Source of the DNA: Anthostomella pinea
Taxonomy: Eukaryota > Ascomycota > Sordariomycetes > Xylariales > Xylariaceae
Assembly: GCA_963556695.1 (NCBI GenBank)
Contig: CAUWAG010000008.1
Span: 558,001-622,000 of the forward strand
Reading direction: 5' to 3'
Length of the DNA stretch: 64,000 bases
Shown: one piece after another, positions 35,301 to 46,678 of the stretch
How positions within the stretch are numbered: the stretch's first letter is position 1
Layout of the letters: the number at the start of each line of letters is the position of its first letter
Made by a program: the position numbers and the translations under genes
Notes under the pieces: generated by a model
Databases searched by the model: none
What the model saw: the letters and a program-made list of their open reading frames with translations, nothing else
What the model was told of the DNA's origin: nothing

Positions 35301-36621
35301 TTGTCAAGATGGTCAAGAGGCACTCATCTGAGATACTCCTCGCTATTGGAGACGGCGCCAACGACGTGTCCATGATCCAAGCTGCCCATATCGGAGTTGG
35401 TATCTCTGGTATGGAGGGTCTTCAGGCTGCTCGATCGGCAGATATTTCAATTGGTCAATTCCGATTTCTTCGTAAACTCACTCTTGTTCACGGAGCGTGG
35501 AGTTATCAGCGTATCAGCAAGACCATCCTGTTCTCTTTCTATAAGAACATTGCCCTGTATATGACACAGTTCTGGGTAAGTTGTTGATTTCGTCTTGGGT
35601 TTCTATCATCCACCTTGTATCCTGAACAGCTAAACGAAGCAACCGTTCTTGACTCCTTCATGCTACCCCTCCCTCTCGTTCTTTTCTGTTCTGCCTTGCT
35701 GACCCCGTGTTCAGTACACCTTTCAAAACGTCTTCTCCGGTGCAATTATCTTCGAGTCCTGGACTCTATCATTCTACAACGTCTTCTATACGGTCCTACC
35801 ACCTCTCGTCTTGGGTATCCTGGACCAGTTCATATCAGCGCGATTGCTCGATAGATATCCGCAGCTATACGTCCTGGGGCAACAGAACCAATTCTTCAAG
35901 ATCAGCACGTTCGCTGCCTGGATTGCCAATGCTGTTTACCACTCACTTATTCTATACATCTTCTCGGAATTGATTTGGTACGGTGACCTCAAGCTTGTCG
36001 ACGGTACAATGGCTGGCCACTGGGTCTGGGGTACGGCTCTTTACGCCGCGACCCTTGCTACTGTCCTCGGAAAAGCTGCTCTGGTGACAAGCAACTGGAC
36101 CAAGTATCACATTATAGCTATTCCCGGTAGCATGGCTATCTGGTACGTCTTCATCGCCGTCTACGGAATCGTTGCACCGAAAGTCGGGATCTCTGAGGAA
36201 TATAACGGGTTGGTACCGAAACTGTTTTCGAACCCGGTCTTCTGGCTTCAGACGATCGCATTGCCTCTCCTGTGTCTCCTCCGCGACGTTGCGTGGAAAT
36301 ATGCCAAGAGGATGTATTATCCAGAGACATATCACCACATTCAGGAAATCCAGAAGTACAATATCCAGGATTACCGGCCGAGGTATGTCCATCCATTGTC
36401 CCTCATCGGTGCTTGCTCCGATTTGCTAACGGGTAGGAAACAGGATGGAGCAATTCCAAAAGGCCATCAGAAAGGTCCGGCAAGTGCAACGGATGAGGAA
36501 GCAACGTGGCTATGCCTTCTCGCAAGCCGATGAAAGCCAAACGCGTGTCATCAATGCTTATGACACGACGAGACACAGAGGAAGATACGGAGAGATGCCG
36601 GCGTCTGCACCAGAGAGGTAG
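32372..36621 (+). CDS. DRS2: P4-type ATPase, Drs2-type aminophospholipid flippase
   Basis: Three exons, 32372-35575, 35715-36382 and 36444-36621; 1349 aa, close to yeast Drs2 (1355). The disordered N-terminus (about 1-225) is followed by IIHLNNPPANAVNKYVNNHVSTAKY and LPKFLIEQFSKFANIFFL, signature blocks of the family. DGET in the actuator domain, DKTGT with phosphorylated D602, the nucleotide-binding KGADTVI and the hinge GDGANDVSMIQ are all present. Ten membrane spans are predicted. The enzyme moves phosphatidylserine and phosphatidylethanolamine to the cytosolic leaflet of trans-Golgi and endosomal membranes, with a Cdc50-type partner. The C-terminus ends with a basic RKVRQVQRMRKQRGYAFSQ stretch, comparable to the regulatory tail of Drs2. 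All catalytic motifs are intact. Confidence 0.95.
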
Positions 36622-37431
36622 TCGGATTCGCTGCTGGTTTGTATGACGTTCATGTACAAGGAGTCCGGCGGTATGATCACGAAGTTCGGTGTATATATAG
36701 TAGGGGCCACGTTCCCTTTGAATGATCAAAAAGATCCCCATGAGCTGTTCTTTCAATACGTCATTGCATCTCGTTAAGTGACACTGTAAAGTGTGTTCCA
36801 TATTTAGCAACAATTATGTTAATTTAGGCTGTGATCTGGGGAGATGCCTAGTATATGCTTGGATTCCTTCATACAAGGGCATCGGCAGATCCGTGCTGTA
36901 GCCTAGGTGTGGAGCCCCTATCTTACCACAAATGGGCGTCAGCCATCACAGATACATCCTATTCCTAGATGTGGCGGACCCGCGGAGAAGGAATTGGTCT
37001 GCGAAAAGGTGGAAGCGTGGGGTATGGTGAATGAGCATCCACGACTCATTTTCCATGTCTCCTATGGCTGACCGTCTCGGTCAGGGAACACAGAGAAGAG
37101 ATGGAGAAGATGTCCACCATTTGAAGCAAAGCAGGTGGTGTAGATCCGAGGCAGGGTTTGGCTATAAGTACTGCAGCTTGTCCGCGCAATTCAGAGGAAG
37201 ATGATAGGTGTTCAGTATCACATCACAACTACATACCTACGCAGCAATTCGCCCAAGGACCCATTCACAGGACACCATCAACTTTCAATCAATCCCAATC
37301 GCCAGACCCAATTTGTCATCCGGCGCCAACGCTTCGCACACTTGGTTCAAACGCCACAAGGTACGCCGCAGCTTTCCCCCTTGTGAGATTCGTCGGAAAA
37401 CTTACTTGCGAAACTGATATTGCGTTTGGGT
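36622..37431. other. Intergenic
   Basis: 3' flank of the flippase gene and about 600 bp upstream of a doubtful small gene. No feature was recognised. Confidence 0.4.
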
Positions 37432-37841
37432 CAGATGCATCTCGCATGGGACAAGCTCGCCCTCCTGGCCCTTGCCGTTGGCCAGGACCTGGCGGCTCGA
37501 CCAGTAAAGGACCCAGTGACGGCGAAATTTTTGGACAAGGACGACGAGTTCATTTGGCAGATAATAGAGCCACGATCCGACTTCACCGACCCAAAGTTCC
37601 CGCGGTGATTCCGATCCCCGACGACGCCGTGAAGGTCGATGTTTCAGGTCTCCGCGGTGCGGGACTGCGGATGGCGTTCAAGAGAGGCGGAAAGGCATTG
37701 GAAAAATACACTTACACGTCGGACGGCAAGAAAGATGTGCCCGTCTTTGTCAATCACGGACGCGAAAGGCTGACTTGCGTAATCTCGGTTGACGAGGGTG
37801 ATCCGGATTATAACCCGGATACCGATGAGAAGGAAGGGTAG
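37432..37841 (+). pseudogene. Unknown small protein gene with a one-base frame slip
   Basis: Frame 1 from ATG 37432 starts with a hydrophobic MHLAWDKLALLALAVGQ segment, resembling a signal peptide, and runs to FTDPKFPR then TGA near 37607. A second frame then reads AVIPIPDDAVKVDVSG to a TAG at 37841. The two joined by one base near 37603 give a coherent acidic, secreted-type protein of about 136 aa. Composition is protein-like on both sides (balanced charge, no low complexity), which argues that both are coding. I do not recognise the family. The slip could be a real mutation, an assembly error in the ccc/cgcgg context, or a missed intron. Confidence 0.4.
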
Positions 37842-38777
37842 GAGGGAGCGGAGAGCAACGCGGATGGGAAAGGACGCATCTAGATAAGGTATGCACCAGA
37901 GCCAACTGGACGACGATGATGGGAGACTACTCGAGGGATGGTGTGCGGTCTCGGCGTGGGTTGTTTGCCGGGCAGGTGTACGTATTCATGTTGCCGGCCA
38001 TCGTAACCATCTTCATCCGCTCGTTTAAGGAGGCACACCCAGTAAATAGACTTGTTTCTTCCAGAATCCAGGTACTGATCAGTGCATACCCCTAATCTTG
38101 ACACTTGACACTGTACACTGTGGCTGGGAGTGGCTGGGAGTGAGGGTCGGTTGGTACTTCCTATTCGGCATTGCATCTCCCGTCTCTAACCCCGATCGAG
38201 ACATTCCCAGGTGTGTCGAAACAGGGATGCCGAGCGCGGGGACTCGGAGCACTCGAGATGGATCCACTGACCACATGGTCGGCTCGTCGGGGACCTCGGG
38301 ACCGTTGCAACGACGCAACGTACGTGATGCAGCTCCGGGATCGTCCCGTCTGAGTCTCGACATCGGCCAGCTGTTCTATGGTATGGTAATGTCGGTCAGG
38401 GTTGTATATAGCGTAGTAACCCGAGATGTTGTTGGTTTGCATCTGCATCTCTCTGCATTCTACTCCAAATTTCTGGCGTGGCGTGGCGGGTAACCCACCG
38501 GCCCCGCAATACCCGCTATACCCGCACAATTCCCCATTTCTCACACCGGGTTTTCCACGACTCGCTCTGCCAACATCCACCCCGTGGATCTTCTAGTATT
38601 ATTATCAGATACCGCCTTTTCCTCCTTTTGCTTCTCATCATTCTTGGCTGTACCTATTTCATCATCTAGCTAGCTGCGTCGTGTTGCGCTGTTGTTGACA
38701 GCCTTTGCTCTAGCCTACCTATATATATAAGTACCTATCACATATCACCTACCTTATTAACAGACGCCGATATCGTC
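37842..38777. other. Intergenic, LaeA-like gene upstream region
   Basis: No gene was recognised. A duplicated gtggctggga occurs at 38119-38139. Pyrimidine-rich sequence precedes the methyltransferase start. Confidence 0.4.
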
Positions 38778-40592
38778 ATGGCCGCCCAGCCCGCCCCGCC
38801 TCCGCCCCAAGCTGAGCTGGAGGCAGCGCCGCACCACGAGACTGATGAGGTATGAGACACATGGATGCGGGACAACCTGTCAAAGCCGGGCCCTAACCGT
38901 CCATGGTTGACTATAGCCGGACTACGACTCAGATGAATATGTGGATGCAGACTCGGCCCTGGGCTACGATGCGTAAGTCATGACCCTGGACCCTTCGTTT
39001 GGGCAGTCTGGTAACGGTTGAGGCAATGTGACGTGTGCAGTGCCAGCTCCACCAATTCGCTCTCGCACAGCATCATGGAGTACCGGACCTTGCAGGGCCG
39101 GACATTCCATAGCGAGAGACACGAGTCCAACTATTTCACGCCGAACGATGCTCAGCAGCTTGAATCCATAGACATCACGTAAAAACCCCCCCTTCGTATC
39201 AGATGTGAGAGGACGAGACTGGGCCGAGACTGACACTGTGCCTAGTCACCATTACCTGACTATACTGCTCAACGACAAGCTTTTTCTTGCGCCCATAAAG
39301 GACAATGTCAACGTACTGCACCCCTGTGGCCACGGACATGGATGAAACTGTTGGCTGACGTTAAATAGAAAGCCCTAGACGTTGGGACCGGCACAGGTGA
39401 GTGTCTTCTCTTGGCTTATTCTTATATGAGATATGAGATATCACTGACGCCGCCGCAGGAATATGGGCAATGTACACCACCCCTACTGCCAGAGCGGCAA
39501 CTTACTCAACTCAATTATATACTTACTTACCACTTACTGTAGTGACTTCGCCGACCACTACCCCAGCGCCGAGGTAGTGGGCATTGACCTCTCACCCACC
39601 CAGCCCCTATGGGTTCCCCCGAACGTCAAGTTCGAGATCGACGACTGCACCAAGGAGTGGACCTGGCCTGACAACACCTTCGACTTTGTCCACATACGCT
39701 ACATGTTCGGAGGAATCCATGACTGGAACGCGCTCTTCAGCGAGGCTTATCGGGTCTGCACCCCGGGCGGCTGGGTGCAGTCCTGCGAGGCCGACGTCGA
39801 CCTCCTCAGTGACGACGGCACTGTCACACCGGATAGCGCCATGGCCTCTTTCTACAGCCCGCTGTTCAAGAACTTCGGCAAGAAGATCGGGAACTCTTTC
39901 GAGGTCATAAAGGAAGACCTGCAGAGGATTGGGTTTGAGAAGGCGGGTTTCGAGGATATCAAGGTCGTCGATTACAAGGTGAGCTCCTGTCTCATAGCCA
40001 TCCAAAGTCGTGCTTTCCCTTCGATCTCATCCACTTGGATGTAATGTTTATCCGGGGCTCTCCATCAAATGAATGAGGAGATAGGGATAGCGCAGCGCAA
40101 AAGTCCCGTCGTCTCGTTCCGCCGTGGAGGACATATTATCGCGGCTCTAAACGTTTTTTATTTTACTCACACACGTTGCTTTTTCACACAGCTCCCCTTC
40201 GGAGGATGGCCAGCCGACCCCAAAATGGCTGAAGTAGGGCAATACACACTGCTTACGATCCTGAACGACCTCGAAGGTGAGTGCTCTATATACACATCAC
40301 GCAGGGGCGCGCGCCTCCAATATTCTTCCTCTCATTCGATTCCCCCAATCCCGCGTTACTGCGCATCTCTTTACTGTCGCCACCCACTCTAGACTCGATG
40401 TAGCATGATATTGACACATTACCCACTCATTATATAGGCTATACGCTCGTCCCTTGGAACACCATCCACGGCGAGAACACGCCCGGCTACCAGGAGATGC
40501 TCGCGCACTTGCGAAGGGAGCTCAAATCTAAGAAGATCCACAGCTATATCAAGGTGCGGTACGTCTACGGCCGGAAGCCGGGGGGCGCATGA
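38778..40592 (+). CDS. LaeA-like SAM-dependent methyltransferase
   Basis: Nine exons (38778-38849, 38917-38972, 39041-39178, 39246-39312, 39369-39396, 39459-39471, 39543-39978, 40192-40276, 40438-40592) sum to 350 codons. Motif I (ALDVGTGTGIWAIDFA, about 113-128) is assembled from three exons, followed by EVVGIDLSP (motif II), WTWPDNTFDFVHIRYM (motif III region) and TPGGWVQSCE. The N-terminal YRTLQGRTFHSERHESNYFTPND is shared by the LaeA-like family. LaeA itself forms the Velvet complex and controls secondary metabolism, but genomes contain many paralogues of unknown substrate, so the true LaeA role is not implied. Intron splits agree with the frame throughout. Confidence 0.9.
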
Positions 40593-41435
40593 GCTTGGGG
40601 GTGATGGGCGGTCGTGGTCGAAGTAAGAAACGGACGGTTCGAAGGGCTTGTACATAGCTTTCTTTGTAAGGCGGGGTTCGATGAGCGATGCAAATACGAG
40701 TTTGGATATGCGCGGGTGGGTCAATTGGATACATACGGAGAATGAATAACGACATTGTTTAACTGACTGAGGACGACATGATATTTCGACGATGTGTTAC
40801 TACCTCCTACTCTCTTCTCTTGCCCGCTTTAAGCACCACATCGCTCTACAGATGATGGTATTTGATTTGGTCATGGATCGTGTATCGTGCCGGTAAGCAC
40901 TGCAAGGCCTTACCCATGTCAGTATGGAAACAAAAGGCACACCTAGGCTACCGAGCCCTGATCCCGGTGTCACCACTCCCTACTCTTACCACGAGGAGAC
41001 CTCCCCAATGGGACAGACAGAAAGACCGGGACTCGGCGCCATAGCTTGTTGGTCTATGTACGAACGATTCTTTCTCGCTTTGCCCTTCAGCAAACATTGC
41101 AGCACGCCTTCCTGAAAGGCTCTTTGTCCATGAGTAGCGCCCGGACACAGGGTTGGACAAGGGGCTTGTCCTCGCTGTTCGATGTTTGAAACAGGAGCAT
41201 TGTTCCTCACACCTGTGCCAGCTCGTAGTGCTGCTACTCGTAAGCCAGAGTTCTCGGTCACAATGGCAGTGTTCGAACGGCAGGATGGTATCGAAACGGG
41301 TCCCTTGTCACCGCGTGGCAAGATGAGAGGGGCATAAGACTCGTATAAGTTCTCGGGTATGGAGGCGAGACAACCCTGGTAGACTCTAAAGCGCCGAGCA
41401 CGATACCTCACATTCAAATAAAAACAACCGACACA
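40593..41435. other. Intergenic between the methyltransferase and GNAT genes
   Basis: Contains the 3' flank of the methyltransferase gene and the GNAT promoter. No further gene was recognised. Confidence 0.4.
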
Positions 41436-42173
41436 ATGGCAGCAAAGGGTCTCACGAACCTCTCCCCATCCTCTCCTCCTCCTCCTCCAACATCCAAGCA
41501 GTATGGCATCACGATCAATGCGGCGACCAAGGCCGACGCCGCCGTCCTGGCCGAGATAGGGGGCCGGGGATGGCCCATGACGCTGCCCCCCGCGACAGAC
41601 CTGACCACGCCCACGATCCCGCAGGCCGAGATCGACGCCTACCTGAAGGCGAACTGGAACACAGAAGTGATCGAGGCCCAGCTAGGTCTAGACAACAACG
41701 CCACGTTGGTTGCGCGCGATGGGAACGGGAAGCCGGTGGGCATGGCGACGATGGTCAGGCGGGAGCTGATCATGGGGCTGCGGCTGCCCAGTTTTCGCCC
41801 CGTTGGTGACGGGGAGAACCGGGGTGCTGGTGGTGATACTGGAAGCAGCGCCCATGGCGGTACTGACGATATCGATTCCGGATGGACACAAGAAGAGGCC
41901 GACTGGGCCAGTCTGTAGCGCGTGTACGTGGACCCCAGCGCGCAAGGGGCCGGCATCGGGCGACGTCTCGTCGACGCCGTCGTCGACCTGGCGCGCAGGG
42001 AGGGCTTCCGCGGGCTCTGGCTGCAGGTGGTCGCCCACAACACCCGGGCACGGGACCTGTATCGCAAGATGGGTTTCGAGTATGTGGTTGATGACACTTG
42101 TGGCATTGGCAGTTGCGGCGTGCATATACGCCAAGGGGGTTGCGGGGTGGGCTCATTCTCAACCCAGATATAA
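41436..42173 (+). pseudogene. GNAT N-acetyltransferase interrupted by an in-frame TAG
   Basis: Intronless frame from ATG 41436 with one stop, TAG 41916-41918, then the same frame continues to TAA 42171-42173 (245 residues if read through). The first part holds the N-terminal GNAT region (ITINAATKADAAVLAEIG; TLVARDGNGKPVGMATMV). The second holds the acetyl-CoA-binding motif A (RVYVDPSAQGAGIGRRLVDAV) and motif B (NTRARDLYRKMGFEYV). The stop sits immediately before motif A, where relatives usually have a Gln or similar residue before R-x-Y-V; CAG to TAG would explain it. No intron can remove it. The truncated product lacks the cofactor site and would be inactive. Substrate unknown. Confidence 0.8.
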
Positions 42174-42870
42174 TGGGAAGTTACTCTAGGTGGGAGTTCC
42201 TATGAAGGGGAGCAACTGTAGAAACTTGCTATTGACCAACGAGTTGCCCCCATTTCTTCGATCGTGAGAGCTCGCAGCTCGTCTGTCTCTGAAGCCGCGC
42301 TATATCGATGTACCCTCAACTGTCTTGCTTGGAAGTGGGCCAACAGAAACCCTTGAGATGGTTTCAGTCAATCGTCCGGATCGGACGTCCTGAAGATTGA
42401 GTTGTCCTACAAAAACCCTCGCAGGTAAGCTGGCGCACGGTGAAGGTCCAAGCAGTATGTCAGCGCTGCCCTCTCGGATCATCCTGGTTGATGAGACTGT
42501 TGAACCCCATCCAAGAAAGATCATAACAACCTTCACAGGTAAGCACTGAATTCTTGCGACACTGCTTTCCCTCACATGTGTATATGTGTCTTCCTTTCAG
42601 TGCGAATTGTGTGTTGTTTCAAGTACCTGTAAGGAAATGTTTCCTGGTGGGTGGAAGAATTAATGGTGTAGCTGACCCTGCTTACGCATGGCGTCGTCGC
42701 TCGATCCCAGAGGATCTGTCTGGCTATTTTGATGCGAGGCACAGCTCAACGGCAGGAACAGAGGAATCATCTATGTTGGTTTATTCATGTTGGTTGAGAC
42801 GGGATGGCTGAGTCATACGAAGAATAGGGTAATAATAGTGTTCGGGATACGCCTTGATTACAACTGAGAT

Positions 42871-42904
42871 ATTTCCCGATTTCCCGATTTCCCGATCTCC
42901 CGAT
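42871..42904. repeat. 8-bp tandem repeat (atttcccg)n
   Basis: About four consecutive units, the last with one change (t to c). Confidence 0.8.
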
Positions 42905-43245
42905 GGTCAATCGAGGGATGCAGGTGGACAAAGACGAAAGTCACCTCCGGCTGCGGCGCCTAGCACTAGCGGCGCGCGGCTCGGGGAGATGAAAATGCCT
43001 CGTGACGGGGAGCTATTCATTCTCATTGCCTCCAACAGAAAGACAAGTACTACAATGGGTAACTGGCTAGACAGGGAGCAAATGTAGGTAGGTGTGAATA
43101 GATCTATTCATTCCATCCCGTCGTACAGTATCATGAGCATAGCGGGCTCTTCAGATTACCACATAAAAGGGAGACTCGGGACTCTGAAGACCAACAGCGA
43201 GCAATACCCGAATCTCCGGGTCTTATTATTATCATTAGCTCCCGC

Positions 43246-43282
43246 GGCTCCTTGTGGCTCGTGTGGCTCCTGTGGCTCCTGT
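43246..43282. repeat. 9-bp tandem repeat (tggctcctg)n
   Basis: About four units, two of them with single-base changes. Confidence 0.75.
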
Positions 43283-43534
43283 ACATGTCAACGCACGTGC
43301 GTCATCTGGTACACCCTGTTCCCAGCTCAGTTCCTGCCGAGGCGCTAGGCAGAGCAAAATCTGGCGCATTGCAGCTGCTCCATGTCATTCTGCTGCTGCT
43401 CGGCCCTCCAAATAAACTTGCCAAGTTGCCGCTCCACCTCTGGCTTTCTGTATCTTTTTTGTTCCCTCTTCCTACTTTACACCTCTCACCTCGCAACCGC
43501 ATCAGTGGTCTTCAACCTGCCCCTAAAAGCCTCT

Positions 43535-45415
43535 ATGGCTTCCTCTTCGAGAGCCTTGGCTCGCTTTGGCGCTGCTGCCAGACAGTTGTCTGCGCCTGAA
43601 GCTGTCGCCAAGCTTGCCAGACCCCATGCCAACTTCGCGACCACCACATCGGCGCGAAAGCCCGACCTTTCCGCCTCTCCCATCATCGCGAGGGCGCGAC
43701 CCGTGTCGAGCCAGTTCACCTTCACGAGGTCATACGCCGATGCGCCGCCGCTTCCCAAGAAGAGATCGGGCAAGATTCGTACCACCTTCAGGTGGATGTG
43801 GCGTGGCACCTACTTGTCTTTGCTAGGCCTTGTGGGAGCTGTCATATACGATGGCTATTTAGATCGTTATCCAGACGTGCAATTTATCCCCGATCCCGAG
43901 AAGAAGACATTGGTCGTTCTTGGTATGTAAACTTGTGCCCAATTGCTAGCCCGGGGCAGCTTGGCTGACTCGCGCACCCTCAAAGGAACCGGCTGGGGTT
44001 CAGTCGCTCTCCTCAAGAAGCTCGACTGTGCCAACTACAACGTTATTGTCATCTCTCCGCGCAACTACTTTCTCTTCACCCCTCTGCTCCCGTCATGTAC
44101 CACCGGCAACATCGAACACCGCTCCATCATGGAGCCCGTGCGCCAGATTCTCCGTCACAAGAAGGCTGCTGCCAAGTTCTACGAGGCCGACGCCACCAAG
44201 ATCGACTACGAGAGGAAGGTCATCAAGATTTCGGATAACAGTGACGTCAAAGGCACCATCAATGAGACCGAGGTACCCTACGACATGCTCGTCGTTGGCG
44301 TAGGTGCCGAAAACGCTACCTTTGGCATCCCTGGTGTCCGTGAACACAGCTGCTTCCTGAAGGAGATACGTGATGCTCAGGCTATCCGAACCAAAATTAT
44401 GGACTGTGTCGAGACTGCCGCCTTCAAGGACCAAGATTCCGCCGAGATCGATCGTTTGCTCCACATGGTCGTGGTCGGTGGTGGTCCTACTGGTGTCGAG
44501 TTTGCCGGCGAACTGCGTGACTTTTTCGACCACGACATCCAAAAGCTCATTCCCGATATTGCTCCCCGTTTCAAAGTCACTCTTGTCGAGGCTCTGCCCA
44601 ACGTCTTGCCCATGTTCTCTAAGCAGCTTATCGACTACACAGAAAGCACTTTCAAGGAGGAGCACATCGAGATCAAGACGAAGACCATGGTCAAGAAGGT
44701 TACCGACAAGACTATCGAGGCCGAGATCACCGGACCTGACGGCAAGAAGTCCTTGATTACCATTCCATACGGTCTCCTGGTCTGGGCTACTGGTAACGCT
44801 GTCCGTCCCTTGGTCAAAGATCTCATGTCCCAAATCCCTGCTCAGAAAGACTCGAGGCGAGGTCTGGCTGTGAACGAGTACCTTGTTGTTCAAGGTGCAC
44901 GCGACATCTGGGCTGTTGGTGACTGTGCCGTGGCTGGATATGCGCCAACTGCGCAAGTGGCCTCCCAAGAAGGTGCTTTCCTGGCAAGGCTGTTCAACAA
45001 CATGGCCAAGACCGAGGCTCTGGACACCAAGGTGAAGGAGCTCAGCTCCAGCCTGAACGTCAGACCAGGCAACGCAGCCGAGATCACATCCGAGATTGAG
45101 AGCCTCGAGAAGCAGCTGCGCCGTCAAAAGGATATCAAGCCTTTCCACTACTCGCACCAGGGAAGCTTGGCATACATCGGCAGTGAAAAGGCTGTCGCTG
45201 ATGTCGCCTGGTTCAACGGCAACCTCGCTAGTGGCGGCAAGCTCACCTACCTTTTTTGGCGCAGCGCCTACTTGAGCATGTGCTTCAGCAGTGAGCCCCT
45301 CCCCCATTTTCCTGCAAGTAATGTATACTAACAACTAGCAGCCCGCAACCGGGTTCTCGTCGCTATGGACTGGATCAAAGCCAAGGTCTACGGCCGGGAC
45401 GTTTCTCGGGAGTAA
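43535..45415 (+). CDS. Alternative (type II) NADH:ubiquinone oxidoreductase, mitochondrial
   Basis: Three exons, 43535-43922, 43986-45290 and 45342-45415, 588 aa. The N-terminus is basic and Ser/Ala-rich (mitochondrial presequence), then a hydrophobic TYLSLLGLVGAVIYDGY anchor. Two Rossmann motifs are complete: FAD-binding LVVLGTGWGSVALLKKL (about 125-141) and NAD-binding VVVGGGPTGVEFAGEL (about 290-305). NYFLFTPLLPS and WAVGDCA are further family blocks. The C-terminus ends in the DWIKAKVYGRDVSRE anchor typical of Nde/Ndi enzymes. It oxidises NADH without proton pumping, bypassing complex I. Absence of an EF-hand insertion separates it from the calcium-binding external form; the hydrophobic anchor favours an external (Nde) type. 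The last acceptor (ctagcag) is a NAGNAG site, so one residue could vary. Confidence 0.94.
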
Positions 45416-46678
45416 GATACCCCTTGACAGGTTCGAGTTTCGAATCTGGATGCCCCAAGTAATGATAGACAAGTATGTTTCCTCGTCCCCGTACAGGGGT
45501 TCTGAGCGTGGCGCGCGTCAGGCTTCCATGGAGTTATGGGGGTTGTTTATAGTCACTGTTATAAAAGAGTGGGGGGCTACTGGTTTCCTCGCTATAAACT
45601 TGTACACCTATAGACGACGGGCGGCTTGGCAACATAGATCAGAGCAGGATACAAGTCGTAGAAGGCGAGGCGGCCGGGCACTCGGATGGTGTATGATTAT
45701 TAATGCAGCCTTTCACATTCTCAGATGTCTAGTGGGTATTTGGTCGTCTACTTGCAGATATATGCTGTGGTGCCTGGCGGAAAGATCAATATCGACTTCA
45801 CCATATGCTTGATCATCTCCGCACGGCGTCAAGCCCGCGTCGTCAACCAATAACGGCCGAACTCATATATATTCATAGTGCGCAGCGTCCTCAATTCAGT
45901 AGACGCAGCGTCTTCATCGGAGAGAACATGATGTCCATCCAAGGGCGCTTCCATGCTGACTCGACTCGGCTGGGATGGCTGGCGTGATCGTTTTTATTGC
46001 ACGGGCAGACGGCGGCTCCCATGGAACCTACCTGTCATGAAACATACATAGAGCGTAAGGTTACATGGGGCTATCTGCCTGTGCAAGAGACGACGGTCTT
46101 TCAAGCACGGGTTATGTCCCATTGATGACAAGACCGACTACTGCTCCTTCTCAACTATCAAAGGGGCCGAAAAAGTATTAAAAGGCGTTGCGTATCGAGC
46201 TATGGAGCAACGAATGCTGGCTTGTCGTGCTGTGTGGGGGAAGCATCTGGGCTGCGGCACGTTGATCTAACGCATCGGATGGTAGGACAAGTGCCAGTGA
46301 TCTTGAACTGGTAAGAGAGCTACATGTAGGCAAACTTCACTGGGATCTTTGAGCTTGAGTGGCACTTTAGGGGATATATGGCCCAACGAGTCCTGAGCTT
46401 TTCTGCTACTGGTTTGCCTTGGTTACATAGTATCGAATTCGGTGTTCTTGTTCTTCCAAGATCGCCTCATAGATGAGATGAGCGTATTTCAATGACGGCG
46501 AGGATGATGGTGATGTTGGTAATAATGATGATGAAGCTGGCTTGTCCGCCACCATCCTGTTTCTCTGACCGTCTACTGCCTGTGGCTTCGTATGCTTCGG
46601 TATTGGTACACATAGATCCAACGTGTGCATCAATTCCAGGGGGGAATGGAGAAGGACCTCTTTAATTGCATGACCAAG
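45416..46678. other. Intergenic between convergent genes
   Basis: No gene or RNA was recognised. Contains the 3' flanks of the NADH dehydrogenase and GNAT genes. Confidence 0.45.

Larger units (their letters stand above)
42174..43534. other. Intergenic with short tandem repeats
   Basis: An 8-bp unit (atttcccg) repeats about four times at 42871-42904, and a 9-bp unit (tggctcctg) about four times at 43246-43282. The last 130 bases form the leader of the NADH dehydrogenase gene. Confidence 0.5.

Noticed and set aside
38778..40592. A secondary-metabolite cluster around the LaeA-like gene
   Set aside because: No polyketide synthase, NRPS, terpene cyclase, P450 or transporter lies nearby; neighbours are house-keeping genes.
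44093..45334. 413-codon open frame on the minus strand
   Set aside because: Lies wholly antisense to the NADH dehydrogenase gene, whose frame has complete FAD and NAD motifs; the antisense translation is Leu/Asp/Gly-rich with no domain, a codon-bias shadow.
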